Assembly: GCF_033115175.1 (NCBI RefSeq)
Contig: NC_084837.1
Coordinates: 70,455,266 to 70,519,265, forward strand
Reading direction: 5' to 3'
Origin: Lepus europaeus
Lineage: Eukaryota; Chordata; Mammalia; Lagomorpha; Leporidae
Length of the DNA: 64,000 nucleotides
Under the pieces are notes generated by a model, which was not told where the DNA came from, made no database searches, and saw only the letters and a program-made list of their open reading frames with translations. The position numbers and the translations under genes are program-made. This document shows positions 54,718 through 64,000 of the stretch, piece by piece; the stretch's first letter is position 1, and each line of letters begins with the position of its first letter.

Positions 54718-55440
54718 TGAGAGCTAACATTTATTCTCTACTATGAGCCAGGTATCATTGGGTCCTTTGCAAAAATCCTCATTTAAACTTTCCAATGACT
54801 TCACAAAGCAGATTCTGTTTATGTTAAGGTGCTTTTAGCTGCAAGTAACAGTTTTCCCAAGCAACAATGTTTCCCAAGCAACAACGTATGTTGCCTCACA
54901 TAATAAAGCAGCAGGGGTCAGTTAGCTCTGGGGCAGATATTGGGGCTCCAGTCCTGTTCTTTGGCCTGCTTTACCTCCAGATGGGAGCACAGGAAGTTCT
55001 GACAAATGCAGGTGTTACAACCAGACATAGCAACATCTAGAAAGTGTCTGTCCCCACTGATCTAGAACAAGTTGTACATTACCACTGTCATTTAGTCTTA
55101 TTTTGAGTATGGAAGAAAATTCTTTCTAGGAAGGAGCATTTTCCAGAAGGTCACCGGCTCTCCCCTGACATCACGTTGTCCAGAACTGGGTCATCTGCTC
55201 ACATGTACACCAAGAGCCAGCAACAGGAATTGGAGCCACGAGGAATACCTCAGACCAAACAGAATGCAGCTCATATGGACAACCAACTGTGTTGGCTATC
55301 CAGGTCCCATTTTTTAGATGTTGAATCTAGGCTCACTGGTAAAGTGAGGGAATAAAGATTTGAAACATAGCTGATTCATAAATACGTCAGGAGTCTAACC
55401 TGGAAAAAACCCTGGTTTGTACTAATTGCATTTGAACTAT
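54718..55440 (-). mobile_element. MIR, antisense, apparently split
   Basis: Part one, 54718-54835: GCTAACATTTATTCTCTACTATGAGCCAGG and CCTCATTTAAACTTTCC. Part two, about 55305-55405: CCCATTTTTTAGATGTTGAATCTAGGC. The 470 bp between (TTTTAGCTGCAAGTAACAG ...) would be a later insertion of unassigned type. The split is inference. Confidence 0.5.
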
Positions 55441-55689
55441 TTAGGACAAATCCAATCCGATTTGAAGAAGGGATTTTTCAGAACAGTGTGGCGCTTCCTA
55501 AATGTTTTTGGAATAAAGAATTCTTGTTGACAATAGATTTACATAAATTAGGGGAACATGTGATATTGATATTGAAGATATGTTGTTGTTTTGGTTTATA
55601 GACATGCTTGGTTAGCATATGAGTTCATGTCCACCTTGCAGTAACTCCAAGCTTCTTGGAATAACGGATTAGCCCCAAGATAAGAGTCC

Positions 55690-55825
55690 TTGCTTAAATC
55701 CCTTCACCTCTTTCAACCTCATTTCTCATCCATAAAATGACGGTAATACCTAGTTTGAAAGGCTGTGGGAAGACATAAGATAAAAGTACATGTGCAGAGT
55801 ATGATAGGAGCTCAAAAAGCATGTG
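55690..55825 (+). mobile_element. MIR SINE fragment
   Basis: CCTCATTTCTCATCCATAAAATGACGG and GAGTATGATAGGAGCTCAAAAAG match the MIR core and 3' part. Confidence 0.75.
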
Positions 55826-55827
55826 CA

Positions 55828-56085
55828 GGGCAGGCATTTGGCCTAGGAGGATGCTGGTTGAGATGCCTGCATTTCATATTCGAGTGCCTAGGTTCAATTC
55901 CCAGTGCTGGCTACCAATTCCAGCATCCCACCATTGCAGACCTTAGGAACAGCAGGTGATGCTCAAGTTGCTGAGTCACTTCCTGGCTCTGGCCCCAGCT
56001 GTTTAATATGTCTGGGGGATGAACCAGCAGACAGGAGCTCTTTCTCTTTCTGCCTCTCAAATAAATGTTTAAAAACATATTTTAA
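55828..56085 (+). mobile_element. Old C-type SINE
   Basis: GGGCAGGCATTTGGCCTAGGAGG, AGGTTCAATTCCCAG, GATGAACCAGCAGACAGGAG, CTGCCTCTCAAATAAATG. Confidence 0.88.
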
Positions 56086-56326
56086 AAGGCATGTACTACT
56101 AGTTTGTGTTTATACATAGGCCAAACCTTAAGAAACATAAAGAACTCTTTAAAACAAAATTGGGAATTTGAGTTCATAGGAAGGTTAGAAATATCTGTGT
56201 ATAGGAGAATCAAAGTAATTTGAATAAATATTGGACATTTAGATTAACATTGGACTGCATTTAAAACTTTTTCCAGGAAAACAAATTGGAAACCAGCAAG
56301 ATCCCTAATAAAAATAGGGCCACTGA

Positions 56327-56728
56327 GAGGCAACTGTTTGGCCTAGCAGTTAAGACAGCAAAGTCCAGGGCCAGCGCTGTGGTGTAGTAGGCTAAGCCTC
56401 CGCCTGTGGTGCTGGCATACCGCACACCACCAGTTCGTGTCTGCTGCTCTTGTGAGCCAGGAAGGGGCTCCTGGCTTCACCTGTCCCAGCTCTGGCTGTT
56501 ATGGCCATTTGTGGAGTGAACCACTACATGGAAGACCTTTTTCACTGTCTCTCATTCTGTAACTTTGCCTCTCAAATAAATAATAAAAAAATCTTAAAAA
56601 AAAAATCCAAGTCCCGAATTGGAGTATGCATCCTATATCATACTATATAGGTTCAAGTCCAGGCTCTGCTGGCTCCAGATTCTCTCTCTCTCAAATAAAT
56701 AAATAAAATCTTTTATTTAAAAAAATAG
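56327..56728 (+). mobile_element. Old C-type SINE split by another
   Basis: Head 56327-56367 (TTTGGCCTAGCAGTTAAGAC) and rest 56607-56728 (GGTTCAAGTCCAGGCTCTGC to (AAAT)n). The interior is heavily deleted. Confidence 0.8.
56368..56606 (+). mobile_element. C-type SINE, internally deleted, nested
   Basis: GGGCCAGCGCTGTGGTGTAGTAGG to CTCTCAAATAAATAATAAAAAAATC. About 90 central bases are missing. AAAGTCC before and CCAAGTCC after may be the target duplication. Confidence 0.88.
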
Positions 56729-56881
56729 AGCCATCGTGATAATACATAACTGAGTTCACTCAATGTTCTTAGAAAAATGAACTGTGTCTTCTAGGGCTTG
56801 TAAATTCAGGGAGATACAGAAAGCAGAATTTCATCCAGTACATTCCATATTCAACATGATTAATAAAATTATTTAATCAAA

Positions 56882-57205
56882 ATTTTTTTTCTTCCGATTT
56901 TCTTTATTCAAAAACAAGAGCACCAAAAATACAGAGCTAAAATGTCCATGCGGCCCCAGGCAGCAGGTGCACGGGTCACAGGGGTGGACCTGCATGCTGT
57001 GGCGTCACCGCACTAGAGAGGGAGTGAACTGCTTTTTAAGGAAACGCTGGCCATTTCTCTGGACGCACCCACAGGCCGCAGGTGTACACCAGGACAAGCA
57101 GCCGCTCCGGGAAAGCCGTCGCCCAGGCAGCACCGGCACGGCCTTTCCGGAGTGGGGCTCTGCTTGGGCCTCCCCTGGGGCAAAGCTAACGGACCGCCAG
57201 GAGAG
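56882..57205 (-). pseudogene. Retrocopy of a GC-rich mRNA 3' end, source gene unknown
   Basis: Read on the minus strand: GC- and CpG-rich sequence (e.g. around 57095-57190), then a polyA signal AATAAA at 56908-56903, then after GAAAATCGGAAG a tail of about eight A. This is the anatomy of a processed mRNA end. No long minus frame has recognisable content, so it is probably 3' UTR. The 129-codon plus frame (56967-57356) is a shadow of it. At about 57205 it abuts the head of a plus-strand L1 3' UTR. Confidence 0.6.
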
Positions 57206-58398
57206 GGAGGAGATGTACAATTTGGGACATGCACAATCAGACTTGCCCCAAATGGTGGAGTTAGAAATGTGCCAGGGGATTCCAATACAATCCCATCAAG
57301 GTGGCATGTACCAATGCCATCTCACTAGTCCAAGTGATCAATTTCAGCTCCGATAGGTCTAAGAATCAAAGGGATCACACAAACAAGACAAGTGTCTGCT
57401 AATACTAACTGATAGAATCAATAAGGGAGAGAAAGATCCAACATGGGAAGTGGGATACACAGCAGACTCATAGAATGGCACATGTCCTAAACAACACTCT
57501 GGCCTCAGAATCAGCCCTTAAGGCATTCAGATCTGGCTGAAGAGCCCATGAGAGTATTGTAGGCATGGAAAGCCAAGATACCATGGAAAAGAATAAAAGA
57601 AGACGACCTAAATGAAAGATCTCTGTGAGTGAGATCCCAGTGGAAAGAACGGGGCCATCAAAGAAGGAGGTACCTTTCTCTGAAGGGAGGAGAGAACTTC
57701 CACTTTGACTATGACCCTATCGGAATAAGATCAAAGTCAGCGAACTCTAAAGGCTTCCATAGCCCTGGCAACTCATGACTAGAGCCTAGGGAGATTACTG
57801 ACGCCATGAACAGGAGTGTCAAATTGTTAAGTCAGCAACAGGAGTCACTGTGTACTTATGTCCCATGTGGGATCTGTCCTTAATGTGTTGTCTAATGTGC
57901 AGTGATGCTATAACTAGTACTGAAACAGTATTTTTACACTTTGTGTTTCTGCGTGGGTACAAACTGATGAGATCTTTACTAATTATATACTGAATCGATC
58001 TTCTGTATATAAAGATAATTGGAAATGAAAAAAAAAACTGGTGTTAAATTGGAAATGGCATAAAAAATTAATTTTTTTAAAAAAATATTATGTAGGATCT
58101 CTGTCTTTAATGTGCTGTACACTCTAATTTAATGCTATAACTAGTACTCCAACAGTATTTTTTATCACTTTGTGTTGCTATATGGGGGCAAACGGTTGAA
58201 ATCGTTACCTAATATATACTAAACTGATCTTCTGTATATAAAGAGAATTGAAAATGAATCATGATGTGATTGGAAGGGGATAGGGAGCGGGAAAGGGGAG
58301 GGTTGTGGGTGGGAGGGAAGTTTTGGGAGGGGGAAGCCATTGTAACCCATAAGCTGTACTTTGGAAATTTATATTCATTAAATAAAAGTTTAATTAAA
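57206..58398 (+). mobile_element. 5'-truncated lagomorph L1, ORF2 edge and 3' UTR
   Basis: CACTAGTCCAAGTGATCAATTTCAG, GAACTTCCACTTTGACTATGACC, GCTATAACTAGTACTGAAACAG, a first module ending ATAATTGGAAATGAAA (58015-58029), an AT-rich linker, a second module (CTTTAATGTGCTGTACAC ... CTTCTGTATATAAAGAGAATTG), G-rich tract 58274-58337, AATAAAAGTTTAATTAAAAA end. Bounded on the right by the same target duplication that bounds the mRNA piece on the left. Confidence 0.88.
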
Positions 58399-58415
58399 AA
58401 AATTATTTAATCAAA

Positions 58416-58862
58416 TTTACTGTAAGGAAACAAGATCTTTCAGACAAGGACTATGTCTGAACTGAACTCAAAATTTGTTTTGTGTGTGTTTTGTTCAGTT
58501 TACTCACCAGACAACAATTTTAGGAGCACAAGATTTGTGTCTCATAAGTTTCCACATTGTTGCTGACTTTCATGGATGAAACCATTCTATTTACATTTCA
58601 CCTGAAAGTAAAGATCTGTTTAATGCTATTTTGTCATATTGTTTTTGAATTAATTTTCTGGTTTAAGGGAAAGCTTCCTATGCCATTTTAAATCTTTTGA
58701 TATAATCATGGTTATTAATAGGAAATATCTAAATGTCTAACTTTCTTTTAAAAAGAACCATCACTGGTTGAATTTTTAAATTATACAAGATAGTTCTGTA
58801 GGACTAAAGGCTTTCAGTTGCAACATAACCTCCATATAAGATCCTCCACTAAAATGTCCATT
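58416..58862. other. AT-rich DNA, nothing identified
   Basis: No named repeat or gene signal. Confidence 0.5.
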
Positions 58863-58878
58863 AAAGACTATGGCTTTT

Positions 58879-59093
58879 GGCTGGCGCCACGGCTCAATAG
58901 GCTAATCCTCCTCCTGCGGCACCGGCATCCTGGGTTCTAGTCCCGGTCAGGGCGCCGGATTCTGTCCTGGTCGCTCTTTTTCCTGTCCAGCTCTCTGCTG
59001 TGGCGATCAGCGCGGTGTGCCGGCCACAGCAGCCATTGGGGGGTGAACCAATGGCAAAGGAAGACCTTTCTCTCACTGTCCACTCTGCCTGTC

Positions 59094-59132
<39 letters not shown>
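58879..59132 (+). mobile_element. Young C-type SINE, internal deletion, 41-A tail
   Basis: Target duplication AAAGACTATGGCTTTT at 58863-58878 and 59133-59148 is exact over 16 bases. The block from CTGTGGC to GATCAGCGCGG skips about 90 consensus bases. A pure A run of about 41 (59095-59135, including target bases) marks a very recent insertion. Confidence 0.97.
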
Positions 59133-59137
<5 letters not shown>

Positions 59138-59172
59138 CTATGGCTTTTTTCTGTATCTTACCAAGCAAATTA

Positions 59173-59427
59173 GGGCGGACATTAGATCTACTGGTTAAGA
59201 TGATGTTTGGGATGCCCACGTCCCATCCTGAAGTGTCTGCGTTGAGCCCCAGCTCCATTCCCAATACCAGTTTCCTAGAAGGCAGCAGATGATGGCTCAG
59301 CAGGTCGGTACCTGCCACCAATATCGGAGAGCCAGACTGAGTACCTAACCCTGGGCTTCAGCCTGGCCTAGCCCCAGCCATTGCAAGAATTTGGGACATG
59401 AGATAATGGATGGGAGCGCTCTCAAAT
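59173..59427 (+). mobile_element. Old C-type SINE
   Basis: GGGCGGACATTAGATCTACTGG, GCAGCAGATGATGGCTCAGC, GCCATTGCAAGAATTTGGG. The tail is replaced by the next SINE. Confidence 0.87.
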
Positions 59428-59728
59428 TTTTTAAAAAATGTTTATTTGAAAGGCAGAGTTACAGAGAGGCAGAGGCAGAGAGAGGAGAAAGGTCTTTGAC
59501 CTGCTGGTTTACTCCCTAAATGGCCACAATGGCTAGAGCTGTGCTGATCCAAAGCCAGGAGCTACTTCCAGTCTCCCACATAGGTGCAGGGGCCCAAGGA
59601 CGTGGGCCATCTTCCATTGCTTTCCTAGGCCACAGCAGAGAGCTGTATTGGAAGTGGGGCAGCAGGGAGTTGAACCGATGCCCATATGGGATGTCGGCTT
59701 TACATGCTACGGCACAGCACTGGCCCCT
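59428..59728 (-). mobile_element. C-type SINE
   Basis: Minus copy TTTTTTAAAAAATGTTTATTTG to CAGCACTGGCCCC, inserted at the tail of the preceding SINE. Confidence 0.94.
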
Positions 59729-59846
59729 CAAGTTCACTTTTAAAATGCAAGCAGGTTTATAACTGGTTTTTGCATGTGGAGGAGTTATTGAACTCATTTT
59801 TCCTCTTAATGGGAGGACATGGATATTTTATAATAATAAAAAGTCT

Positions 59847-60118
59847 GGGGTTGGTATTGTGATATAAAGCTGGTTAAGTTCCGACCCACAATGCTGGCAT
59901 CCCTTATGGGTTTGAGCCAGCATGAGTCTCGCTGCTCCGCTTCCAATCCAGCTCCCTGCAGGAGCTGGACCTCCAGCAGCTTGGACCCCTGCCACTGTCA
60001 TGGGAAACCTGGATGGAGTTCTAGGCTCCTGGCCTTTGCAAGCCATTTGGGGAGTGAATCTGCAGATGGAAGTACTCTCTAAAAACTCTACCTTTCAAAT
60101 ACCTAAATATTTTTAAAA
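59847..60118 (+). mobile_element. C-type SINE
   Basis: GGGGTTGGTATTGTGATATAAAGC to CTACCTTTCAAATACC, with small internal deletions. Confidence 0.9.
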
Positions 60119-60119
60119 G

Positions 60120-61600
60120 TAAATATATCTGAAATATATAACAAATAAAGTATATACACTTAACAGGAGTACCAAAATACATGAAGCAAAAACTGACAGA
60201 ACTGGAAGGAAAATAGACAATTCAATAATTAAAGATTACTATATCCCATATTTAATAACAGAATAAATAGAAAATCAGCAAGATTTTAGCAGACTTCAAT
60301 GATGCTGTCAACCAAATTGACCTGATATATCATTAAAATCTATGCATGTATCAAAATATAAGATTGTACCGCATAAATATGTACAAATACTGTTGGTCAA
60401 TAAATATGTGTATATATGTATTTTCATCTAATTGAAAGGCAAAATGAATGATCTTCCAGCCACAGGTTCACTCTGTAAACGCCTGCAACAGCCAGGGCAG
60501 GGCCAGGCCGAAGCCAGGAACCTAGAATTCCATCTGGGTGGCAGGAATCCAAGCACAGGGCCATCACATGCTGTCTCTGTTTTGGATTAGCAGGAAGCTG
60601 GGATCATAGCAGAGCAGCCTGAACTTGAACTGGCACTCTGACTTGGGATGTGGGTATGTCAAGCGGCAGCTTAACCTGCTGCACCACAATGCCCCAACCC
60701 CATTTTTGAGCACTCCATCTAACAAGAACTGAACATACATTCTTTTTGGGTCCATATGAAACGTATTCCAGGATTGGCCACATGCTAGGCCATAAAACAA
60801 TTCTCAAGGAATTTAAAAGGATTGAAATCATTTACAGTATATTCTCCAGCAACCAAGGAGTTAAAAACAGAAATCTGGAAAATCCTCTATTCTTGAAAAT
60901 GGAAACATATTTCAAAATGACCAATAGGCCAGAATATAAATCACAAGGGAACTAATGAAAAACCTAAGAGGTGGAGCTTAAACAGGGAAATTCACAGCTT
61001 CAAACACTGACATTAGAGAAACACATCAGTGATCTAAACTTCCATTTTAAGAATATAGAAGAGTAAATTAAGTATAAAAACATAAGGATAAGAGGGTAAA
61101 GCCAATGAAATAGACAGAAAATAAGAGGAACCAAACGTTCTTAAAGAATTAAAAAAGAAAATGCAAACACTTGATAAACCATTAGCAAGATTAAGGAAAA
61201 AAAAAAACGACACAAAACACCAACATCAAGAATGAAAGGAGACATCACTGCTAATCCTACTGAAATGAAAAGACATACAATGATGAAAGTTATGCAAAAA
61301 ATCTAGATAAAATGGCAAAATTCCTCAAAACCAAAAACTACCAAAAATGACTAAAGAACAAATGGAAACCATAACAAGAAAATTACTTAAAAATTCCCAA
61401 GCCCAGGCTAGATACTTTCTCCTACTGAATTCCAAAGGAGAAATATCAACCCTATACCAATTTTTCATAAGAAATGAAGTGAGGGAACACTTTCCAACAA
61501 AGAGAAAAATATCACAAGCAAATAAGAGAACAGTAACTCCCATATAATATTAGCAAATAAAATCCAGCAGGATAAGACAGGATTAAACACCACTGTGAAG
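60120..61600 (+). mobile_element. Ancient L1M ORF2 fragment
   Basis: Sense ORF2 from the endonuclease into the RT domain: ACTTAACAGGAGTACCAAAATACATGAAGC, AGATTTTAGCAGACTTCAATG, the peptide GHMLGHKTILKEFKRIEII (60785-60841; EN domain), AAACTACCAAAAATGACTAAAGAAC, ATATTAGCAAATAAAATCCAGC near the end. Frames are broken. A SINE interrupts at 60415-60703. Confidence 0.88.
60415..60703 (-). mobile_element. C-type SINE inside L1M
   Basis: CATCTAATTGAAAGGCAAAATG to CACAATGCCCCAACCCC, diverged. Confidence 0.88.
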
Positions 61601-62051
61601 TGAGATTTCTACAACCACATCTAAGGGGCTCTTTCTGTTCTGCCTTTACCTTCAGACCAATATAAGTCACTGGTCATGGTTTATCTCTGTAGTTCTTTCA
61701 TTTTCACACTGATGAATTTATACCTTCTTCGGTGGTTGGGTATGGTGTACATGAAACAAGCAATCCTATTGAGGTCTTACGTACCAGAGATGAAAGACGT
61801 CTTAAAAGGGAGAGAGTAAGAGGATTTCCTATTCCAGCCTTGATGCTGAGTTTGAATACCTGCCATGCTCATCTGCATGAAAAGGAAGATGAGCAATGAG
61901 CTCAGAATCCTCAGTTCAGGAATAGCTAGGGCTTAAAATAATCGAGCACCAACCCCCTCCCCAGGGAGGGCTATGGCTTAGCTCTTAGTTTGGGTCTTCA
62001 TCAGAGGCCCATGCAGTAAAGGCATAGTCCCCAAAGTCTTACGTTTGTTGT
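61601..62051. other. Low-repeat DNA, nothing identified
   Basis: No named repeat or gene signal. Confidence 0.5.
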
Positions 62052-62358
62052 TTTTAAAATTTTATTTATTTTTCATTTACTTGAAGTAGGGGAAAGGTGG
62101 GGGTAGATAGAAAGATCTTCCATCCACAGGTTCACACCCCAAATGCACACAACAGCCAGGGCTGGGCCAAGCCAAAACCTGAAAACTGAAACTCCATCAG
62201 GGTCTCCCATATGGGTGGGAGGATCCAAGTATTTGACTCATCACCCAAGGGTGTGTGCATTAGCAGGAGCTGGACTTGCTTTGCACCCCAGCATTCTATT
62301 ACTGGATGTGGGTGTCTCAAAGGCACGCAACTGCTGTACCATGAGGCTCACTCCCCTA
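62052..62358 (-). mobile_element. Old C-type SINE
   Basis: TTTAAAATTTTATTTATTTTTC to ATGAGGCTCACTCCC. AAAGTCTT on both sides (62032-62039 and 62358-62365) is the target duplication. Confidence 0.88.
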
Positions 62359-62359
62359 A

Positions 62360-62650
62360 AGTCTTCGGTTAAGGTATACCAAGACAGTGGACACTTAACC
62401 CAATTATTGTATTTAGAGGCACACCCTTTGGGAAGTAATTAAGTTGTTACTGTGAAGCCCTTGTGATCAGATCATGGTGGCTTCACAAGGAAAGATTCAC
62501 TGCCAGCAAGAATGCCATCACCAGATGCTGAACCAGAGGCCATGGATCTTAGACTGTGAACCTTCAAAACCACGAGCCAAAATAAACCACCTTCCTTGGT
62601 AACTATCTTTTCCTAGGTATTTCATTGTAGAAACAAAAAGCTAATGCAGG
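62360..62650 (+). mobile_element. MaLR-type solo LTR (MLT1/MST-like)
   Basis: GGGAAGTAATTAAGTTGTTACTGTG, AGAATGCCATCACCAGATGC, GAACCTTCAAAACCACGAGCC, the polyA signal in CCAAAATAAACCACC and the end TTTCATTGTAGAAACAAAAAGCTAATGC follow the MaLR LTR order. No internal sequence. Confidence 0.7.
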
Positions 62651-62753
62651 GAATAGAAATTCAGCTGGTTTAGAGGTTTTCCTAGAGTGAGAAATCTCAG
62701 TCTTACTACTGGGTAAAAGACACTGTCTCCACAGGGAAATGTCGTCTTTTTTC

Positions 62754-63371
62754 TTTTTTTTTTAAAGATTTATTTATTTGAGGGACCAGCACTGTGGCAC
62801 AATGTGATGGGCCACTGCCAGCATCCTAAATCTCAGCTGCTCTACTTCTGATCCAGCTACCTGCTAATGCACCTGGGAAAACAACAGAGAATGGCCCAAG
62901 TGCTTGGGCTCCTGCCTCCCATGAGGGAGACCCAGAAGAAGATCCCGACTCCTGGCTTTGGCCTAGCCCACTCCGGCTGTTGTGGTCATCTGGAGAGTCA
63001 GCCAGCGGATGGCAGATCTCTCTCTCTCTTTCTGTGTAATGGACTTTCAAATTAGTTTAAAAAATACTTATTTATTTGAAAGGCAGAGTTACAGAGAGAA
63101 AGGGAGAGGCAGAGATCTTCATCTGCTGGTTCACTCACCAGATGGCTGCAATAGCTGGGGCTGGACCAGGCCAAAGCCAGGAGCCCAGAGCTTCCTGCAG
63201 GTCTCCGACATGGGTGCAGAGGCCTAAGCACTTGCATCATCTGCTATTGCTTCCCCAGGTGCATTAACAGGGAGCTGGATCAGAAGTGGAGCAGCCAGGT
63301 CTTGAACTGGTGCTCACATGAGATGCTGGCATGCAGACGGTGGCTTTACTTGCTACAATGCCAGGCCCACA
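62754..63371 (-). mobile_element. C-type SINE interrupted in its tail by another
   Basis: Poly-T/AAAGATTTATTTATTTGAG at 62754-62785 and the body 63058-63371 (TTATTTATTTGAAAGGCAGAG to CAATGCCAGGCCC). The insertion sits between. Confidence 0.9.
62786..63057 (+). mobile_element. C-type SINE nested in opposite-strand SINE tail
   Basis: GGACCAGCACTGTGGCACAATG to AATGGACTTTCAAATTAG. TTATTTATTTGA on both sides is the target duplication. Confidence 0.9.
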
Positions 63372-64000
63372 AGTAAGTCTTTGGAGAGGTGGTGTGTTCC
63401 TTGCTACAGCTGCTTGTCATTTCAAACACTGAAATCCAGTGCTAATTTTTAGGCTTGGCTGTATCTGCTCACCAGTTAAGGGGACAGTTTTCTAGGCTCC
63501 AAACATTTCACTTCTAGGTTCTTGCTTTTAGAGAGCTATCAAGCATGAAGAAAATGCTCCCTTGACCACCACCTAAGTCAGCCTGCTTCTGGATGGAAAA
63601 ACATACAGGATCGGCCCCAAGTACAATTCATAACATGGCTGGAGTGAGAGGAGAGGAAGCTACAGTAACTGCTTCCGGGAAGTACCTGCATACACCTGAG
63701 CTCTCATATCCCTCTCTAGCAATCGGAAAAAGAATTAACCCAGAAATGATAGTGCTTAGGGAGTTCTTCATTTCTGCATCTACCCTTCAGTTCAGAAGTA
63801 CTTCTTGCAACCCACAGCATTAATATGTCAAATCTGCACTACGAACAAAGGTAAAAACAGTGCAGCTATTTTACTTCACGATAAAGCTTTTTTAAATCTC
63901 AAAGTATTGTTTCTGACAAAAGAAAAACAAGCCACTGAAGTCTCTGGATGTCACAGGTGATCTGAAAACACAAATATTAACTGAAGAAGTTCAGACTAAT
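63372..64000. other. Low-repeat DNA to window end, nothing identified
   Basis: No named repeat; the 76-codon frame at 63593-63823 has no recognisable motif. Confidence 0.5.

Noticed and set aside
56967..57356. 129-codon plus-strand frame
   Set aside because: Spans the antisense mRNA retrocopy and the L1 junction, so it is a fusion of two unrelated pieces.
1..64000. Defence system, operon or other bacterial/viral gene cluster
   Set aside because: No coding density, ribosome sites or recognisable genes; sequence is mammalian repeat DNA throughout.

Overview
The window reads as nuclear DNA of a lagomorph, most likely a leporid such as rabbit. The main evidence is about 55 tRNA-derived C-type SINEs on both strands. 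Each has a GGTTCTAGTCC-like B box and a pyrimidine-rich tail ending in CTCTGCC(T/T)TCAAATAAATAAA-type sequence. There are also several LINE-1 3' ends carrying the G-rich purine tract and AATAAAAGTT terminus that I associate with rabbit L1. Species-level assignment is recognition plus inference; no search was run. DNA is AT-rich. I recognise no protein-coding gene, rRNA, tRNA gene, CRISPR array or prokaryotic operon. It is intergenic or deep intronic sequence dominated by transposons.

Layout. 1-6.5 kb: old SINEs, an L1M end, a 2.1 kb L2 and a MIR. 6.5-15.3 kb: one ancient plus-strand L1M (ORF2 to 3' end) broken up by a younger L1 3' end and many SINEs, then a split MER5. 15.3-20 kb: mostly low-repeat DNA, several SINEs and a 4 x 35-bp minisatellite. 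20-24.3 kb: a probable solo LTR, tandem L1 3' ends (minus), a plus-strand L1M ORF1 piece and SINEs. 24.3-44 kb: a nested stack of minus-strand L1s, including a nearly full-length one (36.5-42.3 kb), a rearranged one (33.0-36.5 kb) and truncated copies, all peppered with SINEs. 44-56 kb: SINE clusters alternating with the most repeat-poor blocks of the window (44.8-46.4, 50.5-51.8, 52.9-54.7 kb), where exon-like signals occur but no recognised gene. 56-64 kb: nested SINEs, a composite L1/mRNA retro-insertion (56.87-58.42 kb), a SINE with a 41-A tail, an L1M ORF2 fragment and a MaLR-type LTR.

The content is mainly a record of insertion order. Exact target-site duplications date the younger SINEs, nesting dates the rest, and L2, MIR, MER5, L1M and MaLR pieces are the pre-lagomorph layer. 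The most unusual object is the composite at 56,865-58,415. A minus-strand mRNA 3' end (polyA signal plus tail) abuts a plus-strand L1 3'UTR, and one 17-bp target-site duplication encloses both, as expected if two different RNAs were copied in one twin-priming event.
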